DNA of 64,000 nt, taken from the NCBI GenBank assembly GCA_964236105.1, contig CAXSBC010000002.1, positions 457,826 to 521,825 of the forward strand. The letters are read 5' to 3'. The notes under the pieces are model-generated. The model was not told the DNA's origin. It did not search any database and was given only the letters and a program-made list of their open reading frames with translations. Below are positions 8,632-19,534 of this stretch, in pieces. A program made the position numbers and the translations under genes. Source of the stretch: Lichenicola sp964236105 (lineage in GTDB: Bacteria; Pseudomonadota; Alphaproteobacteria; Acetobacterales; Acetobacteraceae). Numbering within the stretch: position 1 is the stretch's first letter; every line of letters begins with the position of its first letter.

Positions 8632-9119
8632 TCGACCAGGCGACGCTGGACGAGGCGCGGTTGCTGCTGGAGCAGCTTCGGGAGGCGGGACTCACGGTGG
8701 TCACCGCGGAAAGCTGCACCGGCGGTCTGGTGGCGGCGTCGCTCACGCATCATCCGGGCCACTCGCCGCAGATGCTCGGCGGCTTCGTCACCTACTCGAA
8801 CCAGATGAAGCACCGGCTGCTCGGGGTCGAGATGGCGCTGTTCGACCGGGTGGGCGCGGTCAGCGCCGAGGTCGCGGCCGGCATGGCGCAGGGGGCGCTC
8901 GCACGCAGCGGCGCCGATCGCGCCGTCTCCGTCACCGGCATCGCCGGACCGGGCGGCGCCACGCCGGGCAAGCCTGTCGGGCTGGTCTGGTTCGGGGTGG
9001 CCTGCCCGGGACGACCGGTTATTACCGAGCGGGCGATGCTGCCCGGGGACCGCGCCTCGGTTCGCGCGGCCTCGGTGCGCAAGGCGATCGCCCTGCTGCG
9101 GCAGTCGCTGCGCCCCTGA
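8628..9119 (+). CDS. CinA C-terminal domain protein (NMN amidohydrolase type)
   Basis: The 163-residue protein is the stand-alone CinA C-terminal domain, as in E. coli PncC, which deamidates nicotinamide mononucleotide. Motifs include TAESCTGGLVAASLT near the N-terminus, GGFVTYSNQMKHRLLGV, and TGIAGPGGATPGKPVGLV. The N-terminal molybdopterin-binding-like domain of full CinA is absent. The ATG at 8628 overlaps the pgpA stop. pgpA-cinA linkage is widespread in alphaproteobacteria. NMN deamidase activity is the usual inference for the family. Confidence 0.9.
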   Translation: MIDQATLDEARLLLEQLREAGLTVVTAESCTGGLVAASLTHHPGHSPQMLGGFVTYSNQMKHRLLGVEMALFDRVGAVSAEVAAGMAQGALARSGADRAVSVTGIAGPGGATPGKPVGLVWFGVACPGRPVITERAMLPGDRASVRAASVRKAIALLRQSLRP

Positions 9120-9131
9120 CGCGCTCCCGGC

Positions 9132-9500
9132 TCAGGCGGCGGCGGCATCCTTGCGATGCTTGCGGTGCGACTTGTTGAAGGCATGGATCTGGTCGACGCT
9201 GATCCAGCCCTTGTGGTCGGTGTCGATCTCGTCGAAATGCCTGGCGACCCGCGTCCAGTCGGACTGCTCGGCCTGCGCCTTGGTCAGACGACCATCATGC
9301 GTGCTGTTTGCGGCACTGAAGTGCGCCTCGATGCCGCCGCTGCGGCGAACGAGAACATCGCTGCTGGAGGAGAGCGCCGCCACGACCGGCGTTACGACGA
9401 TGGCGGATGCCGCACGGGACGACACGCTCGGCGCGAGAGCGGTGATGCCCGCCAAGGCTCCGCACAGGGCCACGGTGCTGACATTGAGCATGAGACGCAT
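9132..9500 (-). CDS. Exported EF-hand domain protein
   Basis: The 122-residue protein starts with a signal peptide (about residues 1-30, ALCGALAGITALAPSVSSRA). It then shows two EF-hand-like loops: NSTHDGRLTKAQ near residue 66 and DTDHKGWISVDQI near residue 91. The loops keep Asp at positions 1 and/or 3 and Gly at position 6, but some ligand positions are non-canonical. A Lys/His-rich tail (KSHRKHRKD) ends the protein. It is likely periplasmic and may bind calcium or another divalent ion. The role is unknown. Confidence 0.75.
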   Translation of the reverse strand: MRLMLNVSTVALCGALAGITALAPSVSSRAASAIVVTPVVAALSSSSDVLVRRSGGIEAHFSAANSTHDGRLTKAQAEQSDWTRVARHFDEIDTDHKGWISVDQIHAFNKSHRKHRKDAAAA

Positions 9501-9700
9501 GTGATTCGCTTTCCTGGCGATGTCGGCCGCCCCGCGGGAGGGCGCCGACGTGCGTGAGATAAAAGCCTCGGCGCTTTCGCCGGTGCCTACGCACTACACC
9601 ATCGAATCATTACTTCGTGATTAAACGGAAACGTGATCACCCATCCGACAACTCTTTCGGATGGGCGCCACGATTGCGGCTGCGACCCGTGCCGGCTTGA

Positions 9701-10171
9701 TCAGCCGCCGTTGGGCGCGTTGTTCGGTGCCGTGGTCCCGGTGGAGCCGGAGCCCGGCTGGGTCATCGGCATGCTGCCCGAGGACGCTGGCGGGGTCATC
9801 GGCATGCTGCTCGAGGACGCGGGCGGGGCCATCGACGTGCTGCTCGAGGATCCGGGCGGGGTCATCGGCATGCTGCTCGAGGATCCGGGCGGGGACATCG
9901 ACGTGCTGCCGGAGGATGCGGGCGGGGTCATCGGAGAGGCGGAGGTGTCGCCGGCGGCCGGCGCGCTGCCACTGCCGCGAGCGGCGTTCAGGCTGCGCTC
10001 GTTGAGCTCGGCGGTCGTCGGATCACCCGCCTTCTTCATGTGCGTCTTGGGGCCCATCTTGCTCATGTGGTGATGATGCATATGCTTCGGGCTGTCGGTC
10101 GTCGCAGCCATCGCCGGGACAGCAAACGCCAGGGCGGCCACGTAGACCGACGCACTCAGGATCGACTTCAT
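9701..10171 (-). CDS. Exported His/Met-rich protein with 11-residue Ser/Pro/Met repeats
   Basis: The 156-residue protein begins MKSILSASVYVAALAFAVPAMA, a clear signal peptide cleaved near residue 22. The start at 10171 has an aagga ribosome site. A metal-binding-looking cluster follows (KHMHHHHMSKMGPKTHMKK, residues 29-47). Residues 81-146 are six units of 11 residues of the form M-T/S/A-P-P-A/G-S-S-S/G-S-x-x. The family is not recognised. The repeats are Ser/Pro-rich and probably disordered in the periplasm. The His/Met cluster suggests copper or another soft metal, but this is inference. It lies beside the exported EF-hand gene. Confidence 0.7.
   Translation of the reverse strand: MKSILSASVYVAALAFAVPAMAATTDSPKHMHHHHMSKMGPKTHMKKAGDPTTAELNERSLNAARGSGSAPAAGDTSASPMTPPASSGSTSMSPPGSSSSMPMTPPGSSSSTSMAPPASSSSMPMTPPASSGSMPMTQPGSGSTGTTAPNNAPNGG
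9734..9931 (-). repeat. 33-bp in-frame tandem repeat, six units
   Basis: Six 33-bp units encode residues 81-146 of the repeat protein. Alternate units end in TS or MP, giving a weaker 66-bp super-period across the first four units. The unit length is a multiple of three, so copy-number change would preserve the frame. Confidence 0.85.
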
Positions 10172-10340
10172 CAGATTTTCCTTACTCTGCCACATGGGAC
10201 AGGTGATCGAGACAACTGGTTGAAGCCGCACACGCCTCGCGGCCAGAACACGAATGCGGAACGAGGGCTTCACGTGGCAGTTGCGCCACAGTGTCGAAAA
10301 GTCGTCAAGCGAAACGATTCTCCGGAGGCGCCCGGTCGTC

Positions 10341-10820
10341 TCAGCCGCCGGTCGGCACCGCCGCCTCGATGGCCGGAACCGGGCGTTCCGGCACGCCGTA
10401 GATGTCGCGGGCGCGCTTGAGGAAGGCGCCGACCATCAGCCGCACCGCCTCGTTGAAGACCACCCCGATCGCCGCCTGCAGCAGGCGCGAGCGGAACTCG
10501 AACTCCACGAAGAAATCGACCTGGCAGCCGCGCGGATCGGGCGTGAAGGTCCAGACATTGTTCAGGTAGCGGAACGGTCCCTTCTCGTAGCGGACCTTCA
10601 CCGTCCGGGGACTGTCCAGCGCCACCCGGCTGGTGAAGCTCTCGCGGAACGGGCCGAAGCCGATCGTCATGTCGGCGACCAGCTCGGTCTCGGTGTGGCT
10701 CGTCACCCGCGCGCCAGCACACCAGGGCAGGAACTCCGGATAGCGCCCGACATCGGCCACCATGTCGAACAGCTGCTGGGCGCTGTAGGGCAGCAGCCGG
10801 CGCTCGGCGTGCGTGGGCAT
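10341..10820 (-). CDS. RatA/Coq10-type START-like protein
   Basis: The 159-residue protein belongs to the polyketide cyclase/START superfamily, RatA/Coq10 branch. It shows the family opening YSAQQLFDMVADVGRYPEFLPWC and later ESFTSRVALDSP. Bacterial members are thought to bind ubiquinone or related lipids; E. coli RatA was described as a ribosome-association toxin. Its ATG at 10820 shares a base with the lipA stop (TGATG), so the two are translationally coupled, as in many alphaproteobacteria. A quinone-related role is more likely here than a toxin role, but this is inference. Confidence 0.88.
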   Translation of the reverse strand: MPTHAERRLLPYSAQQLFDMVADVGRYPEFLPWCAGARVTSHTETELVADMTIGFGPFRESFTSRVALDSPRTVKVRYEKGPFRYLNNVWTFTPDPRGCQVDFFVEFEFRSRLLQAAIGVVFNEAVRLMVGAFLKRARDIYGVPERPVPAIEAAVPTGG

Positions 10821-11818
10821 CAGCCGGCCACCGGCGCCGCGACGGGCCGCGCCGACGTCTGGGCCGTCCGGGCCGCGCGCAGCGCGGCGAAGTCGGCATC
10901 GGCGTGATACGAGGAGCGGGTCAGCGGCGTGGCGCTCACCTGCAGGAAGCCCTTGGAGCGCGCCATGCCGGCATAGTCGCCGAACTCGTCCGGCGACACG
11001 AAGCGGTCCACCGCCGCATGCTTCACGCTCGGCTGCAGATACTGGCCCAGGGTGAGGAAATCGACGTCGGCGACGCGCAAATCGTCCATCACCTGCAGCA
11101 CCTCGAGCCGCTGCTCGCTCAGTCCCACCATCATGCCGGACTTGGTGAAGATCGTCTCATCCAGCTGCTTCACCGTGTCGAGCAGCCGCAGCGACTGGTA
11201 GTAGCGGGCACCCGGCCGGATCGTCGGATACAGCCGCGGCACGGTCTCCAGATTGTGGTTGAACACGTCCGGCCGCGCCGCCACCACGATCTCCAGCGCG
11301 CCGCGCTTGCGCAGGAAGTCCGGCGTCAGGATCTCGATCGTGGTGTCGGGCGAGGCCGCCCGCAGGGCATGGATGACGGCGGCGAAATGCCGCGCGCCGC
11401 CATCGGCGAGGTCGTCGCGATCGACCGAGGTGATCACCACGTGGCGCAGGCCGAGCTGAGCCACGGCGTCGGCGACGCGAACCGGCTCGTCCGCGTCCAG
11501 CACCTCCGGCTGCCCGGTGCGGACATTGCAGAAGGCACACGCGCGGGTGCAGATCTCGCCCATGATCATCATGGTGGCGTGGCGCTGCGACCAGCACTCG
11601 CCGATGTTCGGGCAGGCCGCCTCCTCGCAAACCGTGACCAGCCGGTGCTCACGGATCAGCTCGCGCGTCTCGTGATACACCGGATGGTTCGGCGCGCGGA
11701 CACGGATCCAGTCGGGCTTGCGCAGCACCGGATTGTCCGGACGATGCGCCTTCTCGGGATGGCGCGGAGCCGGGAGCACACCGCCGCTTCGGTGATCGAT
11801 CAGCAGGCGGGTGGACAT
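10820..11818 (-). CDS. lipA: Lipoyl synthase
   Basis: The 332-residue radical-SAM enzyme inserts two sulfurs into octanoyl groups on lipoyl domains. It has the auxiliary cluster motif CEEAACPNIGEC near residue 64 and the radical-SAM motif CTRACAFCNV near residue 90. The RSSYHAD C-terminal signature is also present. The gene lies downstream of pdhABC-lpdA on the same strand, separated by two broken genes. Its substrates, the lipoyl domains of PdhB and PdhC, are therefore encoded in the same run. Confidence 0.97.
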   Translation of the reverse strand: MSTRLLIDHRSGGVLPAPRHPEKAHRPDNPVLRKPDWIRVRAPNHPVYHETRELIREHRLVTVCEEAACPNIGECWSQRHATMMIMGEICTRACAFCNVRTGQPEVLDADEPVRVADAVAQLGLRHVVITSVDRDDLADGGARHFAAVIHALRAASPDTTIEILTPDFLRKRGALEIVVAARPDVFNHNLETVPRLYPTIRPGARYYQSLRLLDTVKQLDETIFTKSGMMVGLSEQRLEVLQVMDDLRVADVDFLTLGQYLQPSVKHAAVDRFVSPDEFGDYAGMARSKGFLQVSATPLTRSSYHADADFAALRAARTAQTSARPVAAPVAG

Positions 11819-11877
11819 GAAGAACGCTGCATCCGTTGGGATTGGTCAAGCACAGGTGGCGGCGCGCGCCGGCTTCG

Positions 11878-14101
11878 TCAAGCGCGCCGCCGCCGCCCCA
11901 GCCATGGCGTGATGAGCAGCAGGACCACCGCCAGCACCGCACCGGCAACCAGCCGCGCGTGACGGCGCACCGGCGCCAGGAGGTGGCGCGGTTCCTCCGT
12001 CCAGCGCAGCCGCGCCGCCGCCGCGAAATCCGGTGCGGGACAACGGCCACCGAAGCTCGACGCGAACGGCCCGGCCGCCCCGTGCGCCACGTAGAGCCGG
12101 TAGAGCCGTCGCAGCTCGGGGTCGTCGTGGCTCTCGCCCATCCAGCGCGCGGCTTGGCACAGCACCGCCGCATAGGCCTGCGACCGCGGCGGCAGGTCGG
12201 CAGCCGCCTGCTCGGCACGCGCCACGGCGAGATAGCGGTAGTGGAAGCGCAGGTCCGGACGCGGCCGGCTCGTATCGACGCGCCGCAGCTCCTCGATGGT
12301 GACATAGCCGTCGGACGGCGGGACATCCGATGCCCAGCCGCTGTCGAACTCGCCGCCGATCGCGGCCATGTCCGGCCGCAGCTCGGTGCCGAACAGCTCC
12401 ATCCCGTGTGCGCGCTGGATCACCGCCGCGTCCCAGGACGTACGCGCCCGGTCGGTGCGCAGAAGGCGTGGCCGGACCGGTCGACCGCCCGCGCATAGGC
12501 CTCCGCCCAGGCGCGATGATCGGCCGACGTGAACAAGGCCGCCGCCTGCGCCGTCCGCCCGTCGCGCATCATCCGGCGTGCCAGAAGCTCGCGCAGAAAG
12601 CGCGGCGCTTCCATCGACGAGGGATCGCCCAGTACCCGCGCGACGGCATCTTCGGCAGGAGCCCGACCGCCGGCACGTGCCCGGCGACGAAGCGCGCCAG
12701 CTCGTCCGTGGTCAGCACCCGCTCGGCCAGCCAGGACACGTCGCCCCAGTAGCTGGTGGCCTCCGGATAAAGGATCGCCATCGCCTGCTCGAAATCGCCG
12801 CGACCGACCGCCAGCACCGCCGGCTCGATGCGCAGCCGCGCCCCGGCCTCCGGAGTCATCGCGTCCGGATGGGCCGCCAGCGCCCGCACCGCCAGGTCAT
12901 AGGCGCGGATCGTCGCCGCGTCGTCGAAGTCCTGCAGGGTGAGCTTGGCGTGGACCCAGGCGCCGAGCGGCCCGGTCGACAGCGCGGCCAGGCGTCCGGC
13001 CAGATCCCATCGGCCGCGCAGATAGGCGACGGCCGCCAGACGTCCGGCATCCTCCCCCACCACCCCGCCAGCCTCCAGCAGCGGCGTCAGCCGCGCCAGC
13101 AGCGTCGCGGATGCCGGGGCTCCCGGGATGGTGCCGTTCAGCTGGCCCGCATAGGGCAGGGCGTCGCCCGAATCCTCGTTGTCCCAGGTGCCGATCGGCG
13201 CCGGGCCGGAGGCGGCGAGCGCGTAGGCGACCAGCAGACGGCGAAGCAGCGTGTCCCGCACCGCGGCCTCCAGCCAGGCGGCGCGGTCGGGCCGATCGGT
13301 GAGCAGCGCCTCGGCGATCCATTTCAGCGAGTTCTCGCCGCTCTCCGACCGGTAGCTCGCCTGCTGCGCGTAGAGCAGCACCGCCCGGCGCAGCGCCGAC
13401 AGCCGCTCGGGGTCCGGTCGCGACGCCGGCGGATCGTCCGGCTGCACCGGCAGGCCGCTCGCCTGCATCGGCGCCCGCGCCTCCTCGCCGAGGCTGGCCA
13501 CGGCGAGGCCGAGCGGATCGGGCGTCCCGGCCGCCACCTGCGCCCGGAGCGCGCGGAACGCCGTCGCGGCGGCGGCCGCATCGCCGGTCCAGCCAAGCGC
13601 CCGGCCCAGCATGTAGCGGGCCCAGGACGACCGGTCGGGCCCGCCCGCCGGTGCGGACGGCACCGCGCGGAACCGGGCGATGGCGCCCGCCATGTCGTCA
13701 TGCGCGAAGGCGACCGCGCCGGACACGTAGCTCCGGACGGCGACCGGAAGCCCCTGCCCCGCCACCTCGGCCGACCCCGCGTCCGGGCTCGCCCGCATCG
13801 CCTTGACCAGGGCCAGCTGCGGTGCGGTCAGGGTGCGGGCTTCCTCCGAGTCGGTATAGGGCGGCGGCGTGCCGTCCGACCAGCCGATGTCTGTCGGCAG
13901 GCGGGGGTCGGGCCGCGCCACCAGGCGCGCGGCCTCGAAATCGAAGCTGTCGACCGGCAGGTCCCGCATCGCGGCGTCGCGATGCCCGAGCGGCTGCCAG
14001 GGGAAGAACACCCCGCAGGCGGTCGCGGCCGAGCCGGACAGCAGCGCCGTCGCCAGCGCCGCCATCGCACGTCGTTTCCGCCGGCAGACGTCGGGATTCA
14101 T
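11878..14101 (-). pseudogene. Broken gene for a large lipoprotein with C-terminal membrane anchor
   Basis: Three consecutive minus-strand reading frames read as one protein of roughly 740 residues. Frame 1 (14101 to about 12640) starts MNPDVCRRKRRAMAALAT and has a lipoprotein-like signal ending AATAC. Frame 2 (about 12640 to 12460) carries MEAPRFLRELLARRMM. Frame 3 (to 11878) carries WDAAVIQRAHGMELFGTEL and ends with a membrane helix followed by RRRR. Each switch fits loss of one base. The body is Ala/Leu-rich and helical, perhaps TPR-like. The family is not recognised. The start is uncertain (14101 or 14113). Either two real frameshifts or two assembly errors could explain it. Confidence 0.72.
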
Positions 14102-14151
14102 GGCTGAGATCATTCCGGGTCTGCACGAGGCTCGCAAGCCCGGGCCCTCGC

Positions 14152-15334
14152 TCAGCCGGGCGGCAGCATCTGGTCCGGCAGGTCGCATCGGGTCCAGCCG
14201 ATCACGAGCCCGGCGCCGGCGCGCAGCAGCATGCCGGTCCCGGTGTCGAGCATGAGCGTCGGCGCGTCCGGCCGCAGCCGGTACGGTCCCGCCCCGTCCG
14301 CCCGCGCGCAGGCGATGCCGGTGCGGATGGTGCGCGGCAGGACAGCGTCGATCGCGCCCCGGTTCTCCAGCCGCAACCCGTGCAGCGTCCCCGGCGCCCC
14401 GGTCACCCGCAGCACCAGAGTCACGGCCAGCGGCCTGCGTGCCAGCACCGCCTCCCAGCTGCTCCAGCTCCAGGCGCGCCGGTCGCCCGGCAGTGGGACC
14501 CGGAACCAGGCCAACCCGACCAGGCCCGGCGGCGGATCATGCTCCAGCGCCCGCACGGCATCCGCGACCAGGACCGGTGCGGCGGCGAGCTCGGTGCCGC
14601 CAGACCCGGCCAGGGCCGGCTGCTCGGCCTCGGTCGACAGCACGCGTCCGGAGCCGTCGAGCACGACCCGCACGCCGTAGGCCGGCAGCGACAGCAGGAA
14701 CGGCCGCGCGCTGCGCCGCTGCATCAGCCAGGCCCAGCGCACCGCGCGTGCCGGATCGAACAGCCCGCGCCTCGGATCGTCGGCCGCGTGCACCTGCAGC
14801 ACCAGCCGGTCCGGCACCCGGCTCAGCCGCCGGAACGCGGTCGAGCTCAGCCAGTCGGGCAGCGCGGTGACGGCGAGCGGCAGGCCGGGCGCCAGCATCG
14901 GCCGCAGCGCGCAGGAAGCGGCGATAGTCGTCGAGGCGTGCGGTCGGGCAGTCATGGTCGAGCTCGACCCCGGCGACCGGGTACGGGAGTGCCGCCAGCA
15001 CACGCTGCACCAGCGCCGGGGGCGGCAGCGCCGTCCGGCCGTCGAGCCGGATCACGGCCATCAGTGGCAGGTGGAGCGCACCCAGCGCGGTCCAGTCAGG
15101 CGCCGCCCGGTCCAGCCCGCCATCCGCCGAAATCTCGGCGACCAGCACCCTGAGCCCCTCGACCAGCGGTGCCGTCCGGCGCAGCGTCACGTCCAGCGCC
15201 GGGGTCCAGGCGCGCTGCCAGACATAGGCGTCCTGGCGCAGCCGCCGCGTCGGATCGGCATCCCCGCCGGGCAGCAGCACCAGCACCAGCAAGACCAGGA
15301 GGACGGCGCGACCGCCGGCCTCCCGACCGGTCAC
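14152..15334 (-). pseudogene. DUF3142-family protein, frameshifted
   Basis: The N-terminal frame begins at a probable GTG at 15334 with a hydrophobic signal (AVLLVLLVLVLLPGG). It reads through the DUF3142 hallmark AYVWQRAW, then AEISADGG and VAGVELDHDCPTARLDDYRRFLR. Near 14920 the coding moves to another frame (LRPMLAPGLPLAVTALPDWL) and continues intact to the stop at 14152. The switch needs one base removed or two added, so it is opposite in sign to the two shifts in the neighbour. DUF3142 proteins are exported and of unknown role. The adjacent broken lipoprotein suggests both belonged to one lost function. Confidence 0.75.
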
Positions 15335-15386
15335 GCAGGCTGCGCGCCGGACGTGCGCCGGATCACGGCCGGCACGGCACCTGGCG

Positions 15387-16805
15387 TTAGAAGTGGATCG
15401 CCTGGCCCCATGCATCGAGCACCGCCTCGTGCATGGTCTCGCTGACGGTCGGATGCGGGAACACGCTGTGCATCAGCTCCTGCTCGGTGGTCTCCAGCGT
15501 GCGGGCGATCACGTAGCCCTGGATCATCTCCGTCACCTCGGCGCCGACCATGTGCGCGCCGAGCAGCTCGCCGGACTTCGCGTCGAACACGGTCTTCACC
15601 ATGCCCTCCGGCTCGCCCATGGCGATCGCCTTGCCGTTGCCGATGAACGGGAAGCGGCCGACCCGGATCTCGCGGCCCTCCGCCTTCGCCTTGGCCTCGG
15701 TCCAGCCGACGCTGGCCACCTGCGGCCGGCAGTAGGTGCAGCCGGGGATGTTGGTCCAGTCGATCGGATGCACGTCGAGGCCCGCGATCTTCTCCACGCA
15801 CAGCACGCCCTCGTGGCTGGCCTTGTGCGCGAGCCAGGGCGCGCCGGCGATGTCGCCGATCGCATAGACGCCGGGCTCGCCGGTGCGGCAGAAATGGTCG
15901 ATCACCACGTGGGTCTTCTCGACCACGACCTTGGTGCCCTCCAGGCCGATGGTCTCGACGTTGCTGACGATGCCGACAGCCGCGATCACGCGGTCGACCT
16001 CCAGGGTCTCGGTTCTGCCGTCCGCCTCCACCTCGACGCGCACGCTGTTCGCCTGCTTCTGCGGCGTGCCGATCCTCGCACCCGTCAGGATGCGGATGCC
16101 CTGCTTCTCGAACGCCTTGCGCGCGAAGGCGGCGATCTCGGCATCCTCGGCAGGCAGGATGCGGTCGACCACCTCGGCGACGGTCACCTCCGCACCCATG
16201 TTGCGGTAGAAGCTCGCGAACTCGATGCCGATGGCGCCCGAGCCGATCACCAGCAGCCGGGCCGGCATCTCGGCCGGCACCATTGCCTCGCGGTAGGACC
16301 AGACGAGCCTGCCGTCCGGCTCCAGTCCCGGCAGCACGCGGGCGCGGGCGCCGGTGGCCAGGATCACGTGCGGGGCGGTCAGGGTGGCGACCGCGGCACC
16401 GTCCTTGGTGACCTCGACGCGGCGCCTGCCGTCCTCCACGGTGCCGGCCAGCGCGCCATGGCCGTCGAACACCGGGATCTTGTGCTTCTTCAGCAGGTGG
16501 CCGACGCCGGAGGCCAGCTGCTTGGCGATCCGGCGCGAGCGCTTGACCACCCGGTCGAGGTCGAAGCGGATATTGTCGGCCGAGAAGCCGAACTCGTCGA
16601 GGTTGTGCAGCAGGTGGTTGATCTCCGACGAGCGCAGCAGCGCCTTGGTCGGAATGCAGCCCCAGTTCAGGCAGATGCCGCCGAGATGGGTGCTCTCGAC
16701 CACGCAGACCTTCAGCTTGAGCTGGGCCGCCCGGATCGCGGCGACATAGCCGCCCGGCCCGCCGCCGATGACGACGATGTCGAATTCGTCCGCTGTCTGC
16801 GCCAT
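15387..16805 (-). CDS. lpdA: Dihydrolipoyl dehydrogenase (E3)
   Basis: The 472-residue flavoprotein reoxidises dihydrolipoamide on E2 and passes electrons to NAD. The FAD-binding GGGPGGYVAA is near residue 15 and the redox disulfide is in GGICLNWGCIPTKALL near residue 47. The NAD-binding GSGAIGIEFASF is near residue 187. The C-terminal His-Glu pair is in FPHPTVSE. It starts 4 bases after the pdhC stop and ends the pdhA-pdhB-pdhC-lpdA operon. Confidence 0.97.
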   Translation of the reverse strand: MAQTADEFDIVVIGGGPGGYVAAIRAAQLKLKVCVVESTHLGGICLNWGCIPTKALLRSSEINHLLHNLDEFGFSADNIRFDLDRVVKRSRRIAKQLASGVGHLLKKHKIPVFDGHGALAGTVEDGRRRVEVTKDGAAVATLTAPHVILATGARARVLPGLEPDGRLVWSYREAMVPAEMPARLLVIGSGAIGIEFASFYRNMGAEVTVAEVVDRILPAEDAEIAAFARKAFEKQGIRILTGARIGTPQKQANSVRVEVEADGRTETLEVDRVIAAVGIVSNVETIGLEGTKVVVEKTHVVIDHFCRTGEPGVYAIGDIAGAPWLAHKASHEGVLCVEKIAGLDVHPIDWTNIPGCTYCRPQVASVGWTEAKAKAEGREIRVGRFPFIGNGKAIAMGEPEGMVKTVFDAKSGELLGAHMVGAEVTEMIQGYVIARTLETTEQELMHSVFPHPTVSETMHEAVLDAWGQAIHF

Positions 16806-16809
16806 GATC

Positions 16810-18144
16810 TCAGACCACCAGGCTCATCGGATGCTCGATCACCGACTTGAACACCGACACCCATTGCGCCGCGAGCGCGCCGTCGACGGCCCGGTGATCG
16901 ACCGACAGGGTCACGGTCATCACGGTGGCGATCTCGATGCGGTCGGCGCCGTCCCTGCTGCGCACCACCGGCCGCTTCTCGCTGGCGCTGATCGCCAGGA
17001 TGCCGGCCTGCGGCGGGTTGAGGATGGCGGCGAACTCCTTGACGCCGAACATGCCCATGTTGGAGATCGAGAAGCCGCCGCCCTGGAACTCGTCCGGCTT
17101 CAGCCGACCCTCGCGGGCGCGGGCGATCAGCCCCTTGGCCTCGCTGCTGATCTGCGCCAGCGACTTCTTCTCCGCACTGCGCACGATCGGGGTGATCAGC
17201 CCGTCCGGGATCGAGACCGCGACGGCGATGTCGACATCCTCGTACTCGATGATCGCCTCGTCGGTGTAGCTCGCATTCACCTTGGGCACCCGCGTCAGCG
17301 TCACCGCGCAGGCCTTGATCAGCATGTCGTTGACCGAGAGCTTGAAGGAGCCGGCACCTTCCGCCGGCGAGGCGGCGTTGAGCTGCGTGCGCAGCGACAG
17401 CAGCGCGTCCATCTCGACGTCGATCGAGACGTAGAAATGCGGCACGAACTGCTTGGATTCCGACAGGCGCCGGGCGATGACGCGCCGGATGTTGGAGTTC
17501 GGCACCACCCGGTGCCGCGCGGTGACCGGCACCGGCGTCGGACGCACCGGAGCGGGTGCCAGCACCTGGACGGGGGCGGCGGCAGCCGGCCGCTTCGGCG
17601 CCGCATCGTCCCGGCCTGCCTTCTCGACGTCGGCGCGGATGACGCGGCCGTTCGGGCCGGAGCCCTTGAGGGTGGAGACGTCCAGTCCGGCTGCCCCGGC
17701 CAGACGACGTGCCAGCGGCGAGGCGAACACCCGGCTCGCGCTGTCGCTGGCGCCGGGCCCGGCGGGTGCTGCCGATGCGGCGGCGACCGGCGGCGGGGGT
17801 GCTTGGCCTGCCGGCGGCCGCGAGCCCTGATCGACCGGGGCTGCCGCCGGCGTCGGGATCTCCTGCGCCGCACCGGCCGCCGGCGCGTCGGGCACCCCCT
17901 CGCCGTCGGCGACGATGATGCCGATCGGCGCGTTCACCTTCACGCCCTCGGTGCCGTCGGCCACCAGGATCTTCCCCAGCACGCCCTCGTCGACCGCCTC
18001 GACCTCCATGGTCGCCTTGTCGGTCTCGATCTCGGCGATCACGTCGCCGGACGCGATGGTGTCGCCTTCCTTCTTGAGCCAGCGGGCCAGCGTGCCCTCG
18101 GTCATGGTCGGCGACAGCGCCGGCATGAGGATGTTCACCGACAT
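16810..18144 (-). CDS. pdhC: Pyruvate dehydrogenase E2, dihydrolipoamide acetyltransferase
   Basis: The 444-residue core subunit transfers acetyl groups to CoA. It has one N-terminal lipoyl domain with the lipoylated Lys in ETDKATMEV, an Ala/Pro-rich linker, and a peripheral subunit-binding domain near residue 145 (ASPLARRLAGAAGLD). The C-terminal catalytic domain contains the active-site motif DHRAVDG. It lies 10 bases after pdhB. The single lipoyl domain in E2 is complemented by one in PdhB. Confidence 0.97.
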   Translation of the reverse strand: MSVNILMPALSPTMTEGTLARWLKKEGDTIASGDVIAEIETDKATMEVEAVDEGVLGKILVADGTEGVKVNAPIGIIVADGEGVPDAPAAGAAQEIPTPAAAPVDQGSRPPAGQAPPPPVAAASAAPAGPGASDSASRVFASPLARRLAGAAGLDVSTLKGSGPNGRVIRADVEKAGRDDAAPKRPAAAAPVQVLAPAPVRPTPVPVTARHRVVPNSNIRRVIARRLSESKQFVPHFYVSIDVEMDALLSLRTQLNAASPAEGAGSFKLSVNDMLIKACAVTLTRVPKVNASYTDEAIIEYEDVDIAVAVSIPDGLITPIVRSAEKKSLAQISSEAKGLIARAREGRLKPDEFQGGGFSISNMGMFGVKEFAAILNPPQAGILAISASEKRPVVRSRDGADRIEIATVMTVTLSVDHRAVDGALAAQWVSVFKSVIEHPMSLVV

Positions 18145-18154
18145 CGACCTGTCC

Positions 18155-19528
<1,374 letters not shown>

Positions 19529-19534
19529 AGCCCC

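Noticed and set aside
9633..10073. Plus-strand open frame of 146 codons rich in GGVIGMLLEDAGG repeats
   Set aside because: It is the antisense of the 33-bp repeat in the exported His/Met-rich protein, which has a signal peptide and ribosome site on the minus strand.
10341..10820. RatA as half of a toxin-antitoxin system
   Set aside because: No partner antitoxin is encoded nearby, and coupling to lipA fits the quinone-binding Coq10-like interpretation better.
11878..15334. Programmed frameshifting as the explanation for the broken genes
   Set aside because: No slippery heptamer followed by a structured element was recognised at any of the three switch sites, and two sites fall within 200 bp of one gene.
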